A program made the translations under genes and the position numbers. A DNA stretch of 36,229 nucleotides from a virus. Where the stretch lies: positions 1-36,229 of IMG/VR virus record IMGVR_UViG_3300018046_000004; one strand, 5' to 3'. The stretch's first letter is position 1; the number at the start of each line of letters is the position of its first letter. This document shows positions 1 through 8,991 of the stretch, piece by piece. The notes under the pieces were generated by a model. That model was not told the origin of the DNA and made no database searches. It saw nothing but the letters and a program-made list of their open reading frames with translations.

Positions 1-1
1 C

Positions 2-180
2 AGAATATCCACTATAACCTGATGTTGAGCTGTATCCAGAATAGCCAGAACTAGAATATCCACTATAACCTGAAATGCCGTTTTGAGAACTATAACCCGA
101 ATATCCTGAAAATCCTAATCCGGAATACCCACTAAAACCTGATGTTCCTGGAGCCCCAGAGTATCCTGAATGACCAGAAT
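2..180 (-). repeat. Collagen-like SGYSG coding repeat
   Basis: About 60 codons in which Gly occurs every third residue, with units such as SGYSGYS, SGFSGYSG and SGHSGYSG. At the DNA level the unit is close to TCAGGTTATAGTGGATAT. The pattern continues to the window edge, so total length is unknown. Gly-X-Y repeats of this kind form collagen-like trimeric stalks in phage fibres. The same SGYSG unit recurs in the 804-aa protein encoded at 22666-25080. Confidence 0.85.
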
Positions 181-3100
181 TTCCAGATCCATCATATACT
201 ATAGGACCCGATCCCGTCAATCCAAAATTTTCACCAACAGTGCCTATAATTTTTGCACCTGTATGACCGTCATCATCAAATAATGGAAAAGCTGATTGTA
301 ATATATAAGGAATTGTGGCAGTAATTTCTGTATAAGGATTCACCAATTGAATAGATGAATCGTTAACAACTTCAGATATTTGATATAATATTGTAGAATC
401 ATAACGTCCTATATAATTTCCAGCCCGGACCTGTTTTGTCCATGCGTGATCAACCAGCGATGATATCGCTTGGACATCCGATCTTCCATTGATAAATTGG
501 GCTTCATCTAAAAGACCCTTAGGGGGCTTATTTGGACCCGCTGATGCATATGGAATAGTTTGACCAGTTAATCCAGCAACCACCCATGGGGCATTACCTG
601 TATAATCTAAATACGGAAAAAATCTATTAAAAGTAAACGTACCTGCGGACATATCTGTAGTAGAAACTAATCCGTCATTATTACATAATTTATACCCAAA
701 TGCTGCATAATATTCATCCCCGTAAGCTTGAGCACGGGTATTAAAAAAGTTAAATATATTTGCAAAAATTTCTGATTCAATAACTTGATCAACTCTCGTA
801 TCTTCTACATTTGTCAATCCCCCAGCACTGTTTCCTGTATCAGTATCGTTGGGTAAAGACCCTCCTTGACCTATAGAATCCGATTGCTGTTGTATTCCCG
901 ATGTACGATTAGGTATAATAACGTTTTCTAAGAAATTTTTTTGAGAAGTTACTTGAATATAAAATTGATCTACATTATCATATTGAAACGAAGCGGTTAA
1001 AGAGCTTTGCGCAGGTAATGTTACAAAATAATTACCATTAAAACCTACAGTAGTAGTATCTAAAATAGTTTGTCCAAGATAATCAAAGTTATACCGGTCT
1101 CCTCGATATATACTTGGTATAGTTAATTGATTTCCAGATAAAAGAGTGAAGTTTGTTGTATCAATATTATTATATCTTAAACACGCCGGTGCATTTAATA
1201 CAGCAGTAAAATCAGTGGACACGGATAAAGGAGATGTAGTAATCAAAATTTTACTAGTAGTCCAATCTGGAGCATAGACATTATCTGTAAAACCTAAATT
1301 TAACAATTCAGTAGATAAACTTGAAACGGTAGGATAGTTAGTGTCAAGTAAAACTGCACTAGTAGTATCAGTAATAACAATAGTTGAGGTCAAATCTTTT
1401 TGTATAGACCCGTATCCATTAAGAGATATTACTGCTGCTTGTGGATCAGTGATAATAGATTTAGAACTTGTAACTTCAGTAGTACCCTCAAAATAGATGG
1501 GGACATCCGAAACGGAAACTTGAACATTTGTATAGTTTTGATAAAAAGGAACGGAAACTAAAACAGTAGTATCCACCCCATCAAACATAGAACTACTTAT
1601 ATAATAAAAATCCGAACCCACATTTAATAACTGACCAGAACGGTATATTTGAATTAAATCTCCAGTTAATATTAAAGCATTGGCTCCCGAAAAAATATTA
1701 TTTACAGTAATGGGTTCTATAAAATTAAAAGACATAGAATCCGAAATGTAAATTTGTGGATTAGTTATATCAACCGGACACTGACTCGATAAATAAACTA
1801 TGGTATCTTCACCATCATAAATAGATCCAGATGTATCAACTTGAAAATAATAATCCCCTGGAGTCTCTACTCCAGTTATACGTAACATTATTCCAGGTAC
1901 AAATAATGTTGATAAATTTTGATTTATAAATGCTATATAATCGTCACCCTGAGCAACATGAAATATAATTGTATTTACAGGATAAGAAGATAAACCGCTT
2001 CCCGGAAAACTGTAATCAATAGTTATAAAATCTGTCAAACGAGTAGCTATATTATTATTTGGAATCGCAATCCCAGAAGTAGATAAATATAAATCGTTAA
2101 TATTATATGTTGCGTCTTGACTAATATTTATAATATTAGAAATCGTGACTGTGTTTAAATCTGATATATCAGGATTAGGAAAATTTATAACTAGGGGAGT
2201 TATAGATGAAACAGTAGTGGTTGCATCAAAAGTATAACAAATATTCGTCCCATCAATAGAAGTAAGTGTGTTATGACACGGTAACAATTGAGAATAGGAC
2301 ACACTTATAATATCACTTGTTTGTAAAGGAGTAAAAAATACTAATCCGCCAGTAAGATATCGAACTCTGTAATCTATATCTTCATTTAAAAATACTCCAT
2401 TTTTCATAACTATAACGGATTGATATTTTAAAGGGAATTGAGATATAGTAATGGCTATAGTATTATTAGAAGCCAAAACCCCATTGGTTATTCCATCAAT
2501 AGATGTAAAAATTTGATCACTAAAATACGAACCCTCTATATAATAATAAATATCATACAGGTCACCGGGCCCTGGCCCGTCTTTTGCAACCGGTTTAAAA
2601 CCACCCGATTGCAGATCAACGTACACATCATCCCCAGATGCATATGGAACCGAAACTTGAACCGGAACAGAATTCAAAAAAACTTGTAATCCTGTACTAT
2701 ATAAATTTGTAGTATCGTTGTAAAATACATATTTAACTATAGGCTCATTAGTAATAATTTCTGAAGCATATCCATATCCTGCTTGATATTCCATCACATA
2801 ATTTACATACGGAGTTTGATCTACACCATTAAAAGTTACGGTTTCAGATCCCGGCATAATATCCACAATAGAATTCCCGTGGATATCAGAAACTTTAAAT
2901 TGTCCAGATGTAGTATTTTTTAAAGCTGAATTTGATATTGGATTCAAGAACATCAAATTTGCTATATTTCTATCTTCAGGAGGTGGGGGGGCTGTATAAA
3001 CTGGATTTTGAGAATAATTAATGATATAATCTCGCGTACCATTAGGATACATATCCACATCTATACCGTTAATTTGTAAACTAAAACTGTCTTCAGGGTC

Positions 3101-3997
3101 TGGAACTGCTGGCAATGGAAATTGAAAAGAAGGGTTTGGAGTAGAACGAGTTAATATCAAACCACTAACTACTGTATTATCCATTAAATCAGGAGACCCA
3201 GATGGATTTAATGTTGGAGAAAATTCTAAATTTAATCCATCTATAAAAGGCGTATACGAAGAAGATGTCGTATAATCTCCACCCGTAACAGTATTATATA
3301 CCCATTTCCCAGAATTATTATCATATGTAAAATTATTTTTTACATATTGATATACTTCTCTTCCTAAACGCCATCTTTTCACCGTATAAGGTTCAAAACT
3401 TGTTGTAGACCCTGTAAAAGGTTCAGTAATTATACAGGTCGTATCATTTATTACTGATTCCACAGTAAAATATTTAGGTAACGAATCGAGTTGTATTACA
3501 TCAGATGAATCAAGATTTGACAACCATTCCGTAGATTGACCAACAATAATTGTGGACCCATTAGTAAACTGTGCAAGACCAATATTATAAGTATTTCCAA
3601 TTGGGTCTGGTTGAATAAGATATTCTCGGTCCGTCAATAAAAGTGATGCTGTATATGGGTAAGAACTATTCGGGATTGTATTACCTGTAATAACTATACT
3701 GGAATCCGATAATATTGAAGAAACAGTAAACGTGCTATCAGCAAAAAATAAAGTATCATTTATTACTAAATCTGATACCCCATTAGGTGTATTTATAGTC
3801 AGACCAACCGTTTGATCCGAACCTGCAAATATAGTACCTGTATAATCCGTAACTTGTGCAAGATAATAATTCCCTGAAGAATCAAAAAGAGGACCCGTTG
3901 TAGAAGCATTTCCAATACCAGGTTTTGCCCCACGGACCTCAAAGAGATTTAAATTAATTGAAGAAAAATCAATTATATTATTTAATGGAGTAGACAT
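2..3997 (-). CDS. Giant tail fibre / baseplate-associated structural protein (partial, 3' end outside window)
   Basis: Reading from ATG at 3997 the frame stays open to the left edge, giving at least 1332 residues; the C-terminus lies outside the window. The start MSTPLNNIIDF is preceded by GGAAAAAG as a weak ribosome site. The visible protein is beta-rich, Ser/Thr/Asp/Asn-rich and has recurring blocks of the kind DGVDTTVLVSVPFYQ and YDGEDTIVYLSSQ, suggesting repeated beta-sandwich modules. The last ~60 residues in view switch to collagen-like Gly-X-Ser repeats (SGYSGYS, SGFSGYSG, SGYSGAPGTSG). It is the last gene seen of the tail operon, 55 bp after a spike-associated gene, as expected for a fibre or baseplate-periphery protein. 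I recognise no enzymatic motif. The exact family is unknown; a virion adsorption or structural role is inferred from size, repeats and position. Confidence 0.75.
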   Translation of the reverse strand, partial: MSTPLNNIIDFSSINLNLFEVRGAKPGIGNASTTGPLFDSSGNYYLAQVTDYTGTIFAGSDQTVGLTINTPNGVSDLVINDTLFFADSTFTVSSILSDSSIVITGNTIPNSSYPYTASLLLTDREYLIQPDPIGNTYNIGLAQFTNGSTIIVGQSTEWLSNLDSSDVIQLDSLPKYFTVESVINDTTCIITEPFTGSTTSFEPYTVKRWRLGREVYQYVKNNFTYDNNSGKWVYNTVTGGDYTTSSSYTPFIDGLNLEFSPTLNPSGSPDLMDNTVVSGLILTRSTPNPSFQFPLPAVPDPEDSFSLQINGIDVDMYPNGTRDYIINYSQNPVYTAPPPPEDRNIANLMFLNPISNSALKNTTSGQFKVSDIHGNSIVDIMPGSETVTFNGVDQTPYVNYVMEYQAGYGYASEIITNEPIVKYVFYNDTTNLYSTGLQVFLNSVPVQVSVPYASGDDVYVDLQSGGFKPVAKDGPGPGDLYDIYYYIEGSYFSDQIFTSIDGITNGVLASNNTIAITISQFPLKYQSVIVMKNGVFLNEDIDYRVRYLTGGLVFFTPLQTSDIISVSYSQLLPCHNTLTSIDGTNICYTFDATTTVSSITPLVINFPNPDISDLNTVTISNIINISQDATYNINDLYLSTSGIAIPNNNIATRLTDFITIDYSFPGSGLSSYPVNTIIFHVAQGDDYIAFINQNLSTLFVPGIMLRITGVETPGDYYFQVDTSGSIYDGEDTIVYLSSQCPVDITNPQIYISDSMSFNFIEPITVNNIFSGANALILTGDLIQIYRSGQLLNVGSDFYYISSSMFDGVDTTVLVSVPFYQNYTNVQVSVSDVPIYFEGTTEVTSSKSIITDPQAAVISLNGYGSIQKDLTSTIVITDTTSAVLLDTNYPTVSSLSTELLNLGFTDNVYAPDWTTSKILITTSPLSVSTDFTAVLNAPACLRYNNIDTTNFTLLSGNQLTIPSIYRGDRYNFDYLGQTILDTTTVGFNGNYFVTLPAQSSLTASFQYDNVDQFYIQVTSQKNFLENVIIPNRTSGIQQQSDSIGQGGSLPNDTDTGNSAGGLTNVEDTRVDQVIESEIFANIFNFFNTRAQAYGDEYYAAFGYKLCNNDGLVSTTDMSAGTFTFNRFFPYLDYTGNAPWVVAGLTGQTIPYASAGPNKPPKGLLDEAQFINGRSDVQAISSLVDHAWTKQVRAGNYIGRYDSTILYQISEVVNDSSIQLVNPYTEITATIPYILQSAFPLFDDDGHTGAKIIGTVGENFGLTGSGPIVYDGSGNSGHSGYSGAPGTSGFSGYSGLGFSGYSGYSSQNGISGYSGYSSSGYSGYSSTSGYSGYS
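2565..2579. repeat. GC-rich hexamer element A
   Basis: CCGGGCCCTGGCCCG inside an AT-rich gene; read on the minus strand it gives GPGPG. Member of the dispersed GC-rich family described under findings. Confidence 0.5.
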
Positions 3998-4052
3998 TCT
4001 TTTTCCGTTGTATATCTTTAATATATTACAATAAAATTAATAGAATAGAATA

Positions 4053-4664
4053 TTATACTAACTTTCCAGTACCTATCAAACCTGGAATAGGGATAGGACC
4101 TGTAGGAGGTGGCGCAAAGAAACCTATACAGGTTGCAATTATAGTTGCTGCAGATAATATATAAGTACAAATACCATACGCAACAGCACTTATAACTGGG
4201 TTCGTCTTTCCACCAACCAATAATTGTTGCCCCAAATTAAGAACTATTTGTTGCTCTAAATTAGAAGGAACAAGACCCGTTACTTTTCCAGTCCCAGTTC
4301 CAGGCCCTCCACCAACAACAGTCCCTTGAGCAATAACTGAAGACATTATAGTTTGGCAAACTCCAAACGAAATTGCATCGAAAAATTTTCTAGTGTCTCT
4401 CCCTACAACCATTGATTCCGAAGCTTTAAGTATCATCATCGAAGACATACTATTAGGAATAAGTGCTGTAACAGGCCCTGTCCAAGTCCCTGTCCCGGGC
4501 CCTAGAACTACATTGGTTGTAGTTACAATTGCTGATAAAGGTATATAAGTACATATTCCATTTGATATAGCTATAAATTCTGGCATTACTTTTGAACCAG
4601 CAAGACCCAATGAGCTTGCTTTTTGAACCATACTAAGAGCCATTGTTTGTGGGACAAAGGGCAT
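4053..4664 (-). CDS. Spike-adjacent triple-repeat hydrophobic protein
   Basis: 203 aa from ATG at 4664. An upstream in-frame ATG at 4751 exists but lies inside the spike gene; 4664 begins one base after the spike stop codon and is preferred. Three imperfect repeats of ~55-60 residues are visible, with anchors FIAISNGICTYI (~res 30-41), FDAISFGVCQTI (~96-107) and ISAVAYGICTYI (~158-169). Each is followed by a small/hydrophobic stretch and a Gly/Pro/Thr-rich turn (GPGTGTWTGP, GGGPGTGTGK, PPPTGPIPIP). Each repeat carries a Cys in the motif G(I/V)C. Immediate coupling to the spike suggests a baseplate-centre or spike-associated role. I do not recognise a family. Two of the Gly-rich turns are encoded by GC-rich elements B and C. 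Confidence 0.7.
   Translation of the reverse strand: MPFVPQTMALSMVQKASSLGLAGSKVMPEFIAISNGICTYIPLSAIVTTTNVVLGPGTGTWTGPVTALIPNSMSSMMILKASESMVVGRDTRKFFDAISFGVCQTIMSSVIAQGTVVGGGPGTGTGKVTGLVPSNLEQQIVLNLGQQLLVGGKTNPVISAVAYGICTYILSAATIIATCIGFFAPPPTGPIPIPGLIGTGKLV
4288..4310. repeat. GC-rich hexamer element B
   Basis: Contains CAGTCCCAGTTCCAGGCCC; read on the minus strand it encodes GGGPGTGTG. It occupies the turn between repeats 2 and 3 of the 203-aa protein. Confidence 0.5.
4471..4504. repeat. GC-rich hexamer element C
   Basis: On the minus strand it is a run of hexamers GGGCCC, GGGACA, GGGACT, TGGACA, GGGCCT, read in phase as GPGTGTWTGP. One of the longest and clearest members of the family. Confidence 0.6.
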
Positions 4665-4665
4665 A

Positions 4666-6624
4666 TTATATACTCGCTGAAATTGTGGCTGATCCTTTAT
4701 ATGGAAGGCCAGTAATATAACACTGACAAGAGGGGATTCCAGGTAATCCAACTAGAGCCCCACCTCTAATCGGGTTTATCCCCAAATTTACTTTCGGGGC
4801 ATTAAGATTTATAACAGCCGCTGAAGTTGCATTTATTTTTGTAGTACCAGTAAGATTTACAGCACCAGTTGCTGCAGTTAAAGAAACATTTCCTACACCC
4901 GTTGATACAGAATAATTTCCTGTAACAATATTAGTGGTTCTGTTGCCAGCTGTAAGGGTTTCTGTAAGATTACCAGCGGTTATTGTGGTTAATAGATTTC
5001 CTAAAACCAAAGTTTCGGATTTGTTTCCACTTGTAATCGTAAGATCTTGACCATTCAAAACTGTTTCCGAACGGGATCCAAATTTACCTTGCATCTCTTT
5101 TACTACTATTTGGGTATAAGTATCTAAACAGCTGTCGGTTTTAGTTCCATGACATTCTAGAGATACTGCCCCGTATATTTGTTCTCTTCGAAGACCTTGT
5201 ACTGTACTATCTGAATTTCCTATAACATAAAACTGTTCGGATCCGTTAATAGTTTCAGATTTATTACCGTTATATATTTCTTGGCACGCATAATTTTCGG
5301 CATCTTGAGATTGGACCTCTATTTTTATTCCGGAAGATGCATTAATATCTATACTACGACTATTCTCAGTATCATTAGCATTTCCTATGTTCCACCGTAC
5401 ACCGCCTGTAGTAGATAAATCCCAAGATAGACCTTCTTCTGCGTCTTGCCCCCAAATTTCTTTAAGATTTCCTGTTCCTAGAATAGACATTGATCTACCA
5501 GAACCTAGTGGGTTCGCGGTAGTAGAAGCATTCATATTTAAATAAAAATGCCCTTCTTTATCAAATCCCATAAAAGAATCGTTTTCAAGGAGATGTATAG
5601 CGAAAGCGGTTCCTATTGTTCCGGGTTCGTCGACCCCATTAAATTGATCACATTCAACCATTTCAAATTGCCCATTAAAATCATCTGCATCTTGAAATAA
5701 AACTGGGCGGAGCATTTTACCATAATCATTTCTTATATCATATGACCCAACATAATTACCCATCGCAAGAGTCACTATAGGAGTCTTGTTTGTAAGAGAA
5801 CTCTGACTATTAATTTCGTTAATGTCAAGGGATCCATTTACAAGATCACTTACATCTATTCTATATTCAGAATAGAACTGGGATTTTTCATCTATAGGAT
5901 CTCCATGTGGAACATAATAAATATGATCTCTACCGTCTGGGAGTGATAATTCTCTTGCAAGTTGATTTGGAAGTCTGTTACCATAAGCATCAAAAATAAC
6001 AACTTTGTTACGAATTATTTGTCCAGAACTTATTGACACTCCATTAGCAAAAATAAAATTATTAAGTGATGTCGATATAATAGATTGATCTGAACTGCGC
6101 ATTAAAATGGTGTCGAGCAAATTATCTTTAATTTCTATATCGTGATTGACAAATATATGACCTCCCTCACTGGAAGTCATTACTACATCACCCTTTTGCA
6201 TTTTTCTGAATTTATAATAAAAAATATTTTGTTCGTCTGTAGGAATGGAATCGGGCATCCGCTGTACAGCATTGAAATCCAATGCTGTTTGTAAACCCGG
6301 GGAAAGATATGCAACTGAAATAGGGGACCCCATTCCTAAAGTCCCTTGATCTACATAACCGCATATAACGTTGGCCCCTATTTCAGGCATAGCACCTATA
6401 CAACCACCGGGTCCCGCATAAGCAAAATGTATTGGGATCCACCCAGGAGATCCTGATCCCGATAGCCATTCTACTTTAAATTTATATTGATCATAATCAA
6501 TATCTACAATACGCCCGATCTTAAGATAAAAATATCTATTAAGTTTATTCGGGCCTTTTAGAGACGAAAGGATTTCGTGCGGTTTTTCACCTGGTGTATA
6601 GTGTCTATTATCCCAACCCGGCAT
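4666..6624 (-). CDS. Baseplate central spike protein (gp5/VgrG/gpV-like)
   Basis: 652 aa. The N-terminal part (res ~25-105: YFYLKIGRIVDIDYDQYKFKV, WLSGSGSPGWIPIHFAYAGP) has the look of the OB-fold of phage baseplate spike proteins. The C-terminal ~130 residues are a repetitive beta-helix: LTITSGNKSETL, LTTITAGNLTETL, TAGNRTTNIVTGN, then INLNAPKVNLG. That pattern is typical of the triple-stranded spike of T4 gp5, Mu gp45 and VgrG proteins. The tail end contains CQC (GIPSCQCYITG), possibly a tip metal site. I see no lysozyme catalytic region in the middle (res ~110-470), so it may lack the muramidase of T4 gp5. The gene sits between the large hub-like gene and the 203-aa spike-adjacent gene, 3 bp from the former. 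Function: membrane-puncturing tip of the tail tube. Confidence 0.85.
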   Translation of the reverse strand: MPGWDNRHYTPGEKPHEILSSLKGPNKLNRYFYLKIGRIVDIDYDQYKFKVEWLSGSGSPGWIPIHFAYAGPGGCIGAMPEIGANVICGYVDQGTLGMGSPISVAYLSPGLQTALDFNAVQRMPDSIPTDEQNIFYYKFRKMQKGDVVMTSSEGGHIFVNHDIEIKDNLLDTILMRSSDQSIISTSLNNFIFANGVSISSGQIIRNKVVIFDAYGNRLPNQLARELSLPDGRDHIYYVPHGDPIDEKSQFYSEYRIDVSDLVNGSLDINEINSQSSLTNKTPIVTLAMGNYVGSYDIRNDYGKMLRPVLFQDADDFNGQFEMVECDQFNGVDEPGTIGTAFAIHLLENDSFMGFDKEGHFYLNMNASTTANPLGSGRSMSILGTGNLKEIWGQDAEEGLSWDLSTTGGVRWNIGNANDTENSRSIDINASSGIKIEVQSQDAENYACQEIYNGNKSETINGSEQFYVIGNSDSTVQGLRREQIYGAVSLECHGTKTDSCLDTYTQIVVKEMQGKFGSRSETVLNGQDLTITSGNKSETLVLGNLLTTITAGNLTETLTAGNRTTNIVTGNYSVSTGVGNVSLTAATGAVNLTGTTKINATSAAVINLNAPKVNLGINPIRGGALVGLPGIPSCQCYITGLPYKGSATISASI

Positions 6625-6627
6625 TTT

Positions 6628-8991
6628 TTAAGCCCCCATTGTTTCAGGATAAGTTTGCGGGGTATTTACCAACGGAACTGATGAAACAGATCCACCAGAA
6701 TACGAAGCCCCATTAGTTACCAATTGTGCAGCAGAGGCAGGAGAAATATTTTGAGCAAGAGAATCTAAATTTAACGGGGCTGGTATAAGTCCAGCTATGG
6801 GTCGTCTTCCAGTTGCTGCAGATTGATATGCCCCCATAATAACTCCCTCTTGTTCTGCCCCACTACTATAAGCTACAGCATTTGTAACTGTAGATGCTTG
6901 ACTTGCTACAGGATTTGGTGTGTATCCTTGAGGTAAAGGCTGATTAATTTCAAATCCTTCTACACTATTAAGTTGAATATCCCTTCCATATTTAAAAGCC
7001 CCTATAACTCTATAACCGTTTTCATCTGTATATGGGACGCTATCAGATTGAAGAGTTGTCCTATCAACTGGAGCAGGGGGTCCAACTAGATTAGCCTGTA
7101 AAGGAGACGTTTTGGGAGCAGCAGATATAGGTATTAAATTATATTTACCAGTAGCTGTTGATTGTACCATCCCTGCTGCTCTACTTTGTTGTGCAATTAA
7201 AGTGCTATTATTATCTAAAGCCCCCAAAATTCTTTGTTGAGTTGTAAGAGATTCGTCTATTGTTTCTCCAGGTGGAATAGCTTCATAATTATAAACTGTC
7301 TGTGTTTGTCCATTAGGAAGTTTCGTAGTCACACCTACAGTTGAGTTAGCCATATAAATTAAATTTGGACGGATTTGCCATTGACCATCAATAATATCGT
7401 AAATCCTGGGACGTTGGCCATTTAAAGACAAAGATGTTACAAATTCTCCTCCAGCTTCAAATGTGTGGTTAATAGAAGTAGGGTAATAAAAACAATCTTT
7501 GTGTACAATATATACTGGATACCCAAGTTTTATTTCTGGTCGACCCGGAATAACTACGGTTGCATTAAAAGCTTTTACATTTATAAAGGACATTTGTCCA
7601 GCAGCAACAGTCCATTGTGTGGCCATATCATTTCCAGATAAATACCATAATGGTACACTTTTGTGTCGTTCTCCAAATCTGTTTGTTAAATCTATATCGA
7701 CAAAATAAGCAATTTTATTTACCCAATCATCTTTTTGAATTGCTAAAAAAGGAGAAGAAACGATTTCTAAAGATGTTACAATTTCTTCAGAATTTATATT
7801 TGCGGCATAACTTCTTAATTCACCCGGTTCCAATCTATATGCCATTACTCCTGCAGTATTTAAATTATAAAAGGGAGGTTTAAATATAAAACATCCGTCA
7901 ACATCTTGATAAAATTCGTACTGTACCAAAGTTTTTATTTGAGTGGCTATTTCTAAACGAGAAAAATATTCGGCCTGATCTAAATGTCCCATATGTTCAA
8001 ATTGAAATAATATGCCCGTTCTTCCAGAATAATTTTTATCGTCAACTCCATATCCTACTAAAGTACCTATATCTGGAGTAAAAGCATTATTATTTGAAGC
8101 CCCACCAGGATTATTAGCATCAAATGTTTGCGACCCGGGAGAAATAACAGTAGAAGCAGCTTGAGATACTTGTGATGAAATTTGCGGGACAATAGAATTT
8201 CCGCTTGCCCCATACATTCTTAAATAACTCGCCAGATTTTGAAAACGTTTATTCCAATAAGATAAAATATTAAACCAAGTTGCTCTTAAATCTAAAGGGG
8301 ATAAAATTTGATCAAGAGGAGTAGATTTTCCCAACCATTGAGGAGTAATAAAATTTGACATATCACAATTTTTTACAAGTGAGTATATTATTTCAAAGGC
8401 ATTAGCGTATAAATATCTAGAAGGAAAAACTGTAAGACCTTGCTGATGTTCAGCTACAATATCTGATTGTGTTGATGGATGATAAGCAACTTGAATATAA
8501 GTCCACCAATGAAGCATATCTGCACACTGTAATGTAAGTTTAAAAACTCCACCCGAGAATGTTTCTTCAACATTTAATATAAATCCCCAAAATGATGGAT
8601 AATAAGCAGGCTGACCATTTACAAGATATCGACCCTTAAAAAAAATTTTTACTTCCATCATAGGAACGAAATACGAATAATAAAATTGTTGAGGATTAAC
8701 CGTTCCTTGTGTAATAGCTATCCAATAATTAGATTGTATATCATATAAAGGGGTAACCATTTCTATCGTTGCTGTTGAAGATCCGGGGGGATCTATAACA
8801 TTTTGAACAGAGACTGCTTGCACCCCATCTTTAAAATCTACCCTCTGATTTTGCCCCGACACAGGAGCTACAACTGCAGTCCCAAAATTACCACTAATAA
8901 ATACTAAAACATCCGGACCAAGTTTAATTATCCCACGATTCTTAAACTCTTGCATCGTAAATAAACCAGAATCACTGTTATAAAGTCCCAT
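6628..8991 (-). CDS. Baseplate hub protein (gp27/late-control-D-like position)
   Basis: 787 aa from ATG at 8991, which overlaps the preceding stop by one base (TAATG) and has AGGAAG upstream. The N-terminal half contains beta-rich segments with large aromatic content (YYPSFWGFILNVEETFSGG, LQCADMLHWWTYIQV) resembling the pattern in which hub proteins define a coordinate change and then a layered beta domain. The C-terminal ~250 residues are low complexity and Ala/Ser/Thr/Pro-rich, probably an extended or flexible arm. Its place directly before the spike gene, and after two tail-tip proteins, matches the hub that joins tube to spike. No peptidase or lysin motif is seen. Identity is from position and general sequence character; a fold comparison would be needed for certainty. 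Confidence 0.6.
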   Translation of the reverse strand: MGLYNSDSGLFTMQEFKNRGIIKLGPDVLVFISGNFGTAVVAPVSGQNQRVDFKDGVQAVSVQNVIDPPGSSTATIEMVTPLYDIQSNYWIAITQGTVNPQQFYYSYFVPMMEVKIFFKGRYLVNGQPAYYPSFWGFILNVEETFSGGVFKLTLQCADMLHWWTYIQVAYHPSTQSDIVAEHQQGLTVFPSRYLYANAFEIIYSLVKNCDMSNFITPQWLGKSTPLDQILSPLDLRATWFNILSYWNKRFQNLASYLRMYGASGNSIVPQISSQVSQAASTVISPGSQTFDANNPGGASNNNAFTPDIGTLVGYGVDDKNYSGRTGILFQFEHMGHLDQAEYFSRLEIATQIKTLVQYEFYQDVDGCFIFKPPFYNLNTAGVMAYRLEPGELRSYAANINSEEIVTSLEIVSSPFLAIQKDDWVNKIAYFVDIDLTNRFGERHKSVPLWYLSGNDMATQWTVAAGQMSFINVKAFNATVVIPGRPEIKLGYPVYIVHKDCFYYPTSINHTFEAGGEFVTSLSLNGQRPRIYDIIDGQWQIRPNLIYMANSTVGVTTKLPNGQTQTVYNYEAIPPGETIDESLTTQQRILGALDNNSTLIAQQSRAAGMVQSTATGKYNLIPISAAPKTSPLQANLVGPPAPVDRTTLQSDSVPYTDENGYRVIGAFKYGRDIQLNSVEGFEINQPLPQGYTPNPVASQASTVTNAVAYSSGAEQEGVIMGAYQSAATGRRPIAGLIPAPLNLDSLAQNISPASAAQLVTNGASYSGGSVSSVPLVNTPQTYPETMGA

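Noticed and set aside
2438-2689. 83-aa plus-strand ORF
   Set aside because: Lies opposite the continuous giant fibre frame, with no ribosome site and no protein-like composition; a shadow ORF.
4665-4751. N-terminal extension of the 203-aa protein from ATG 4751
   Set aside because: It would overlap the spike gene by 86 bases in another frame; the ATG at 4664 directly after the spike stop explains the gene better.
4666-6624. Lysozyme domain in the spike protein, as in T4 gp5
   Set aside because: No Glu-Asp-Thr style muramidase motif or matching helical region seen between the OB-fold and beta-helix parts.
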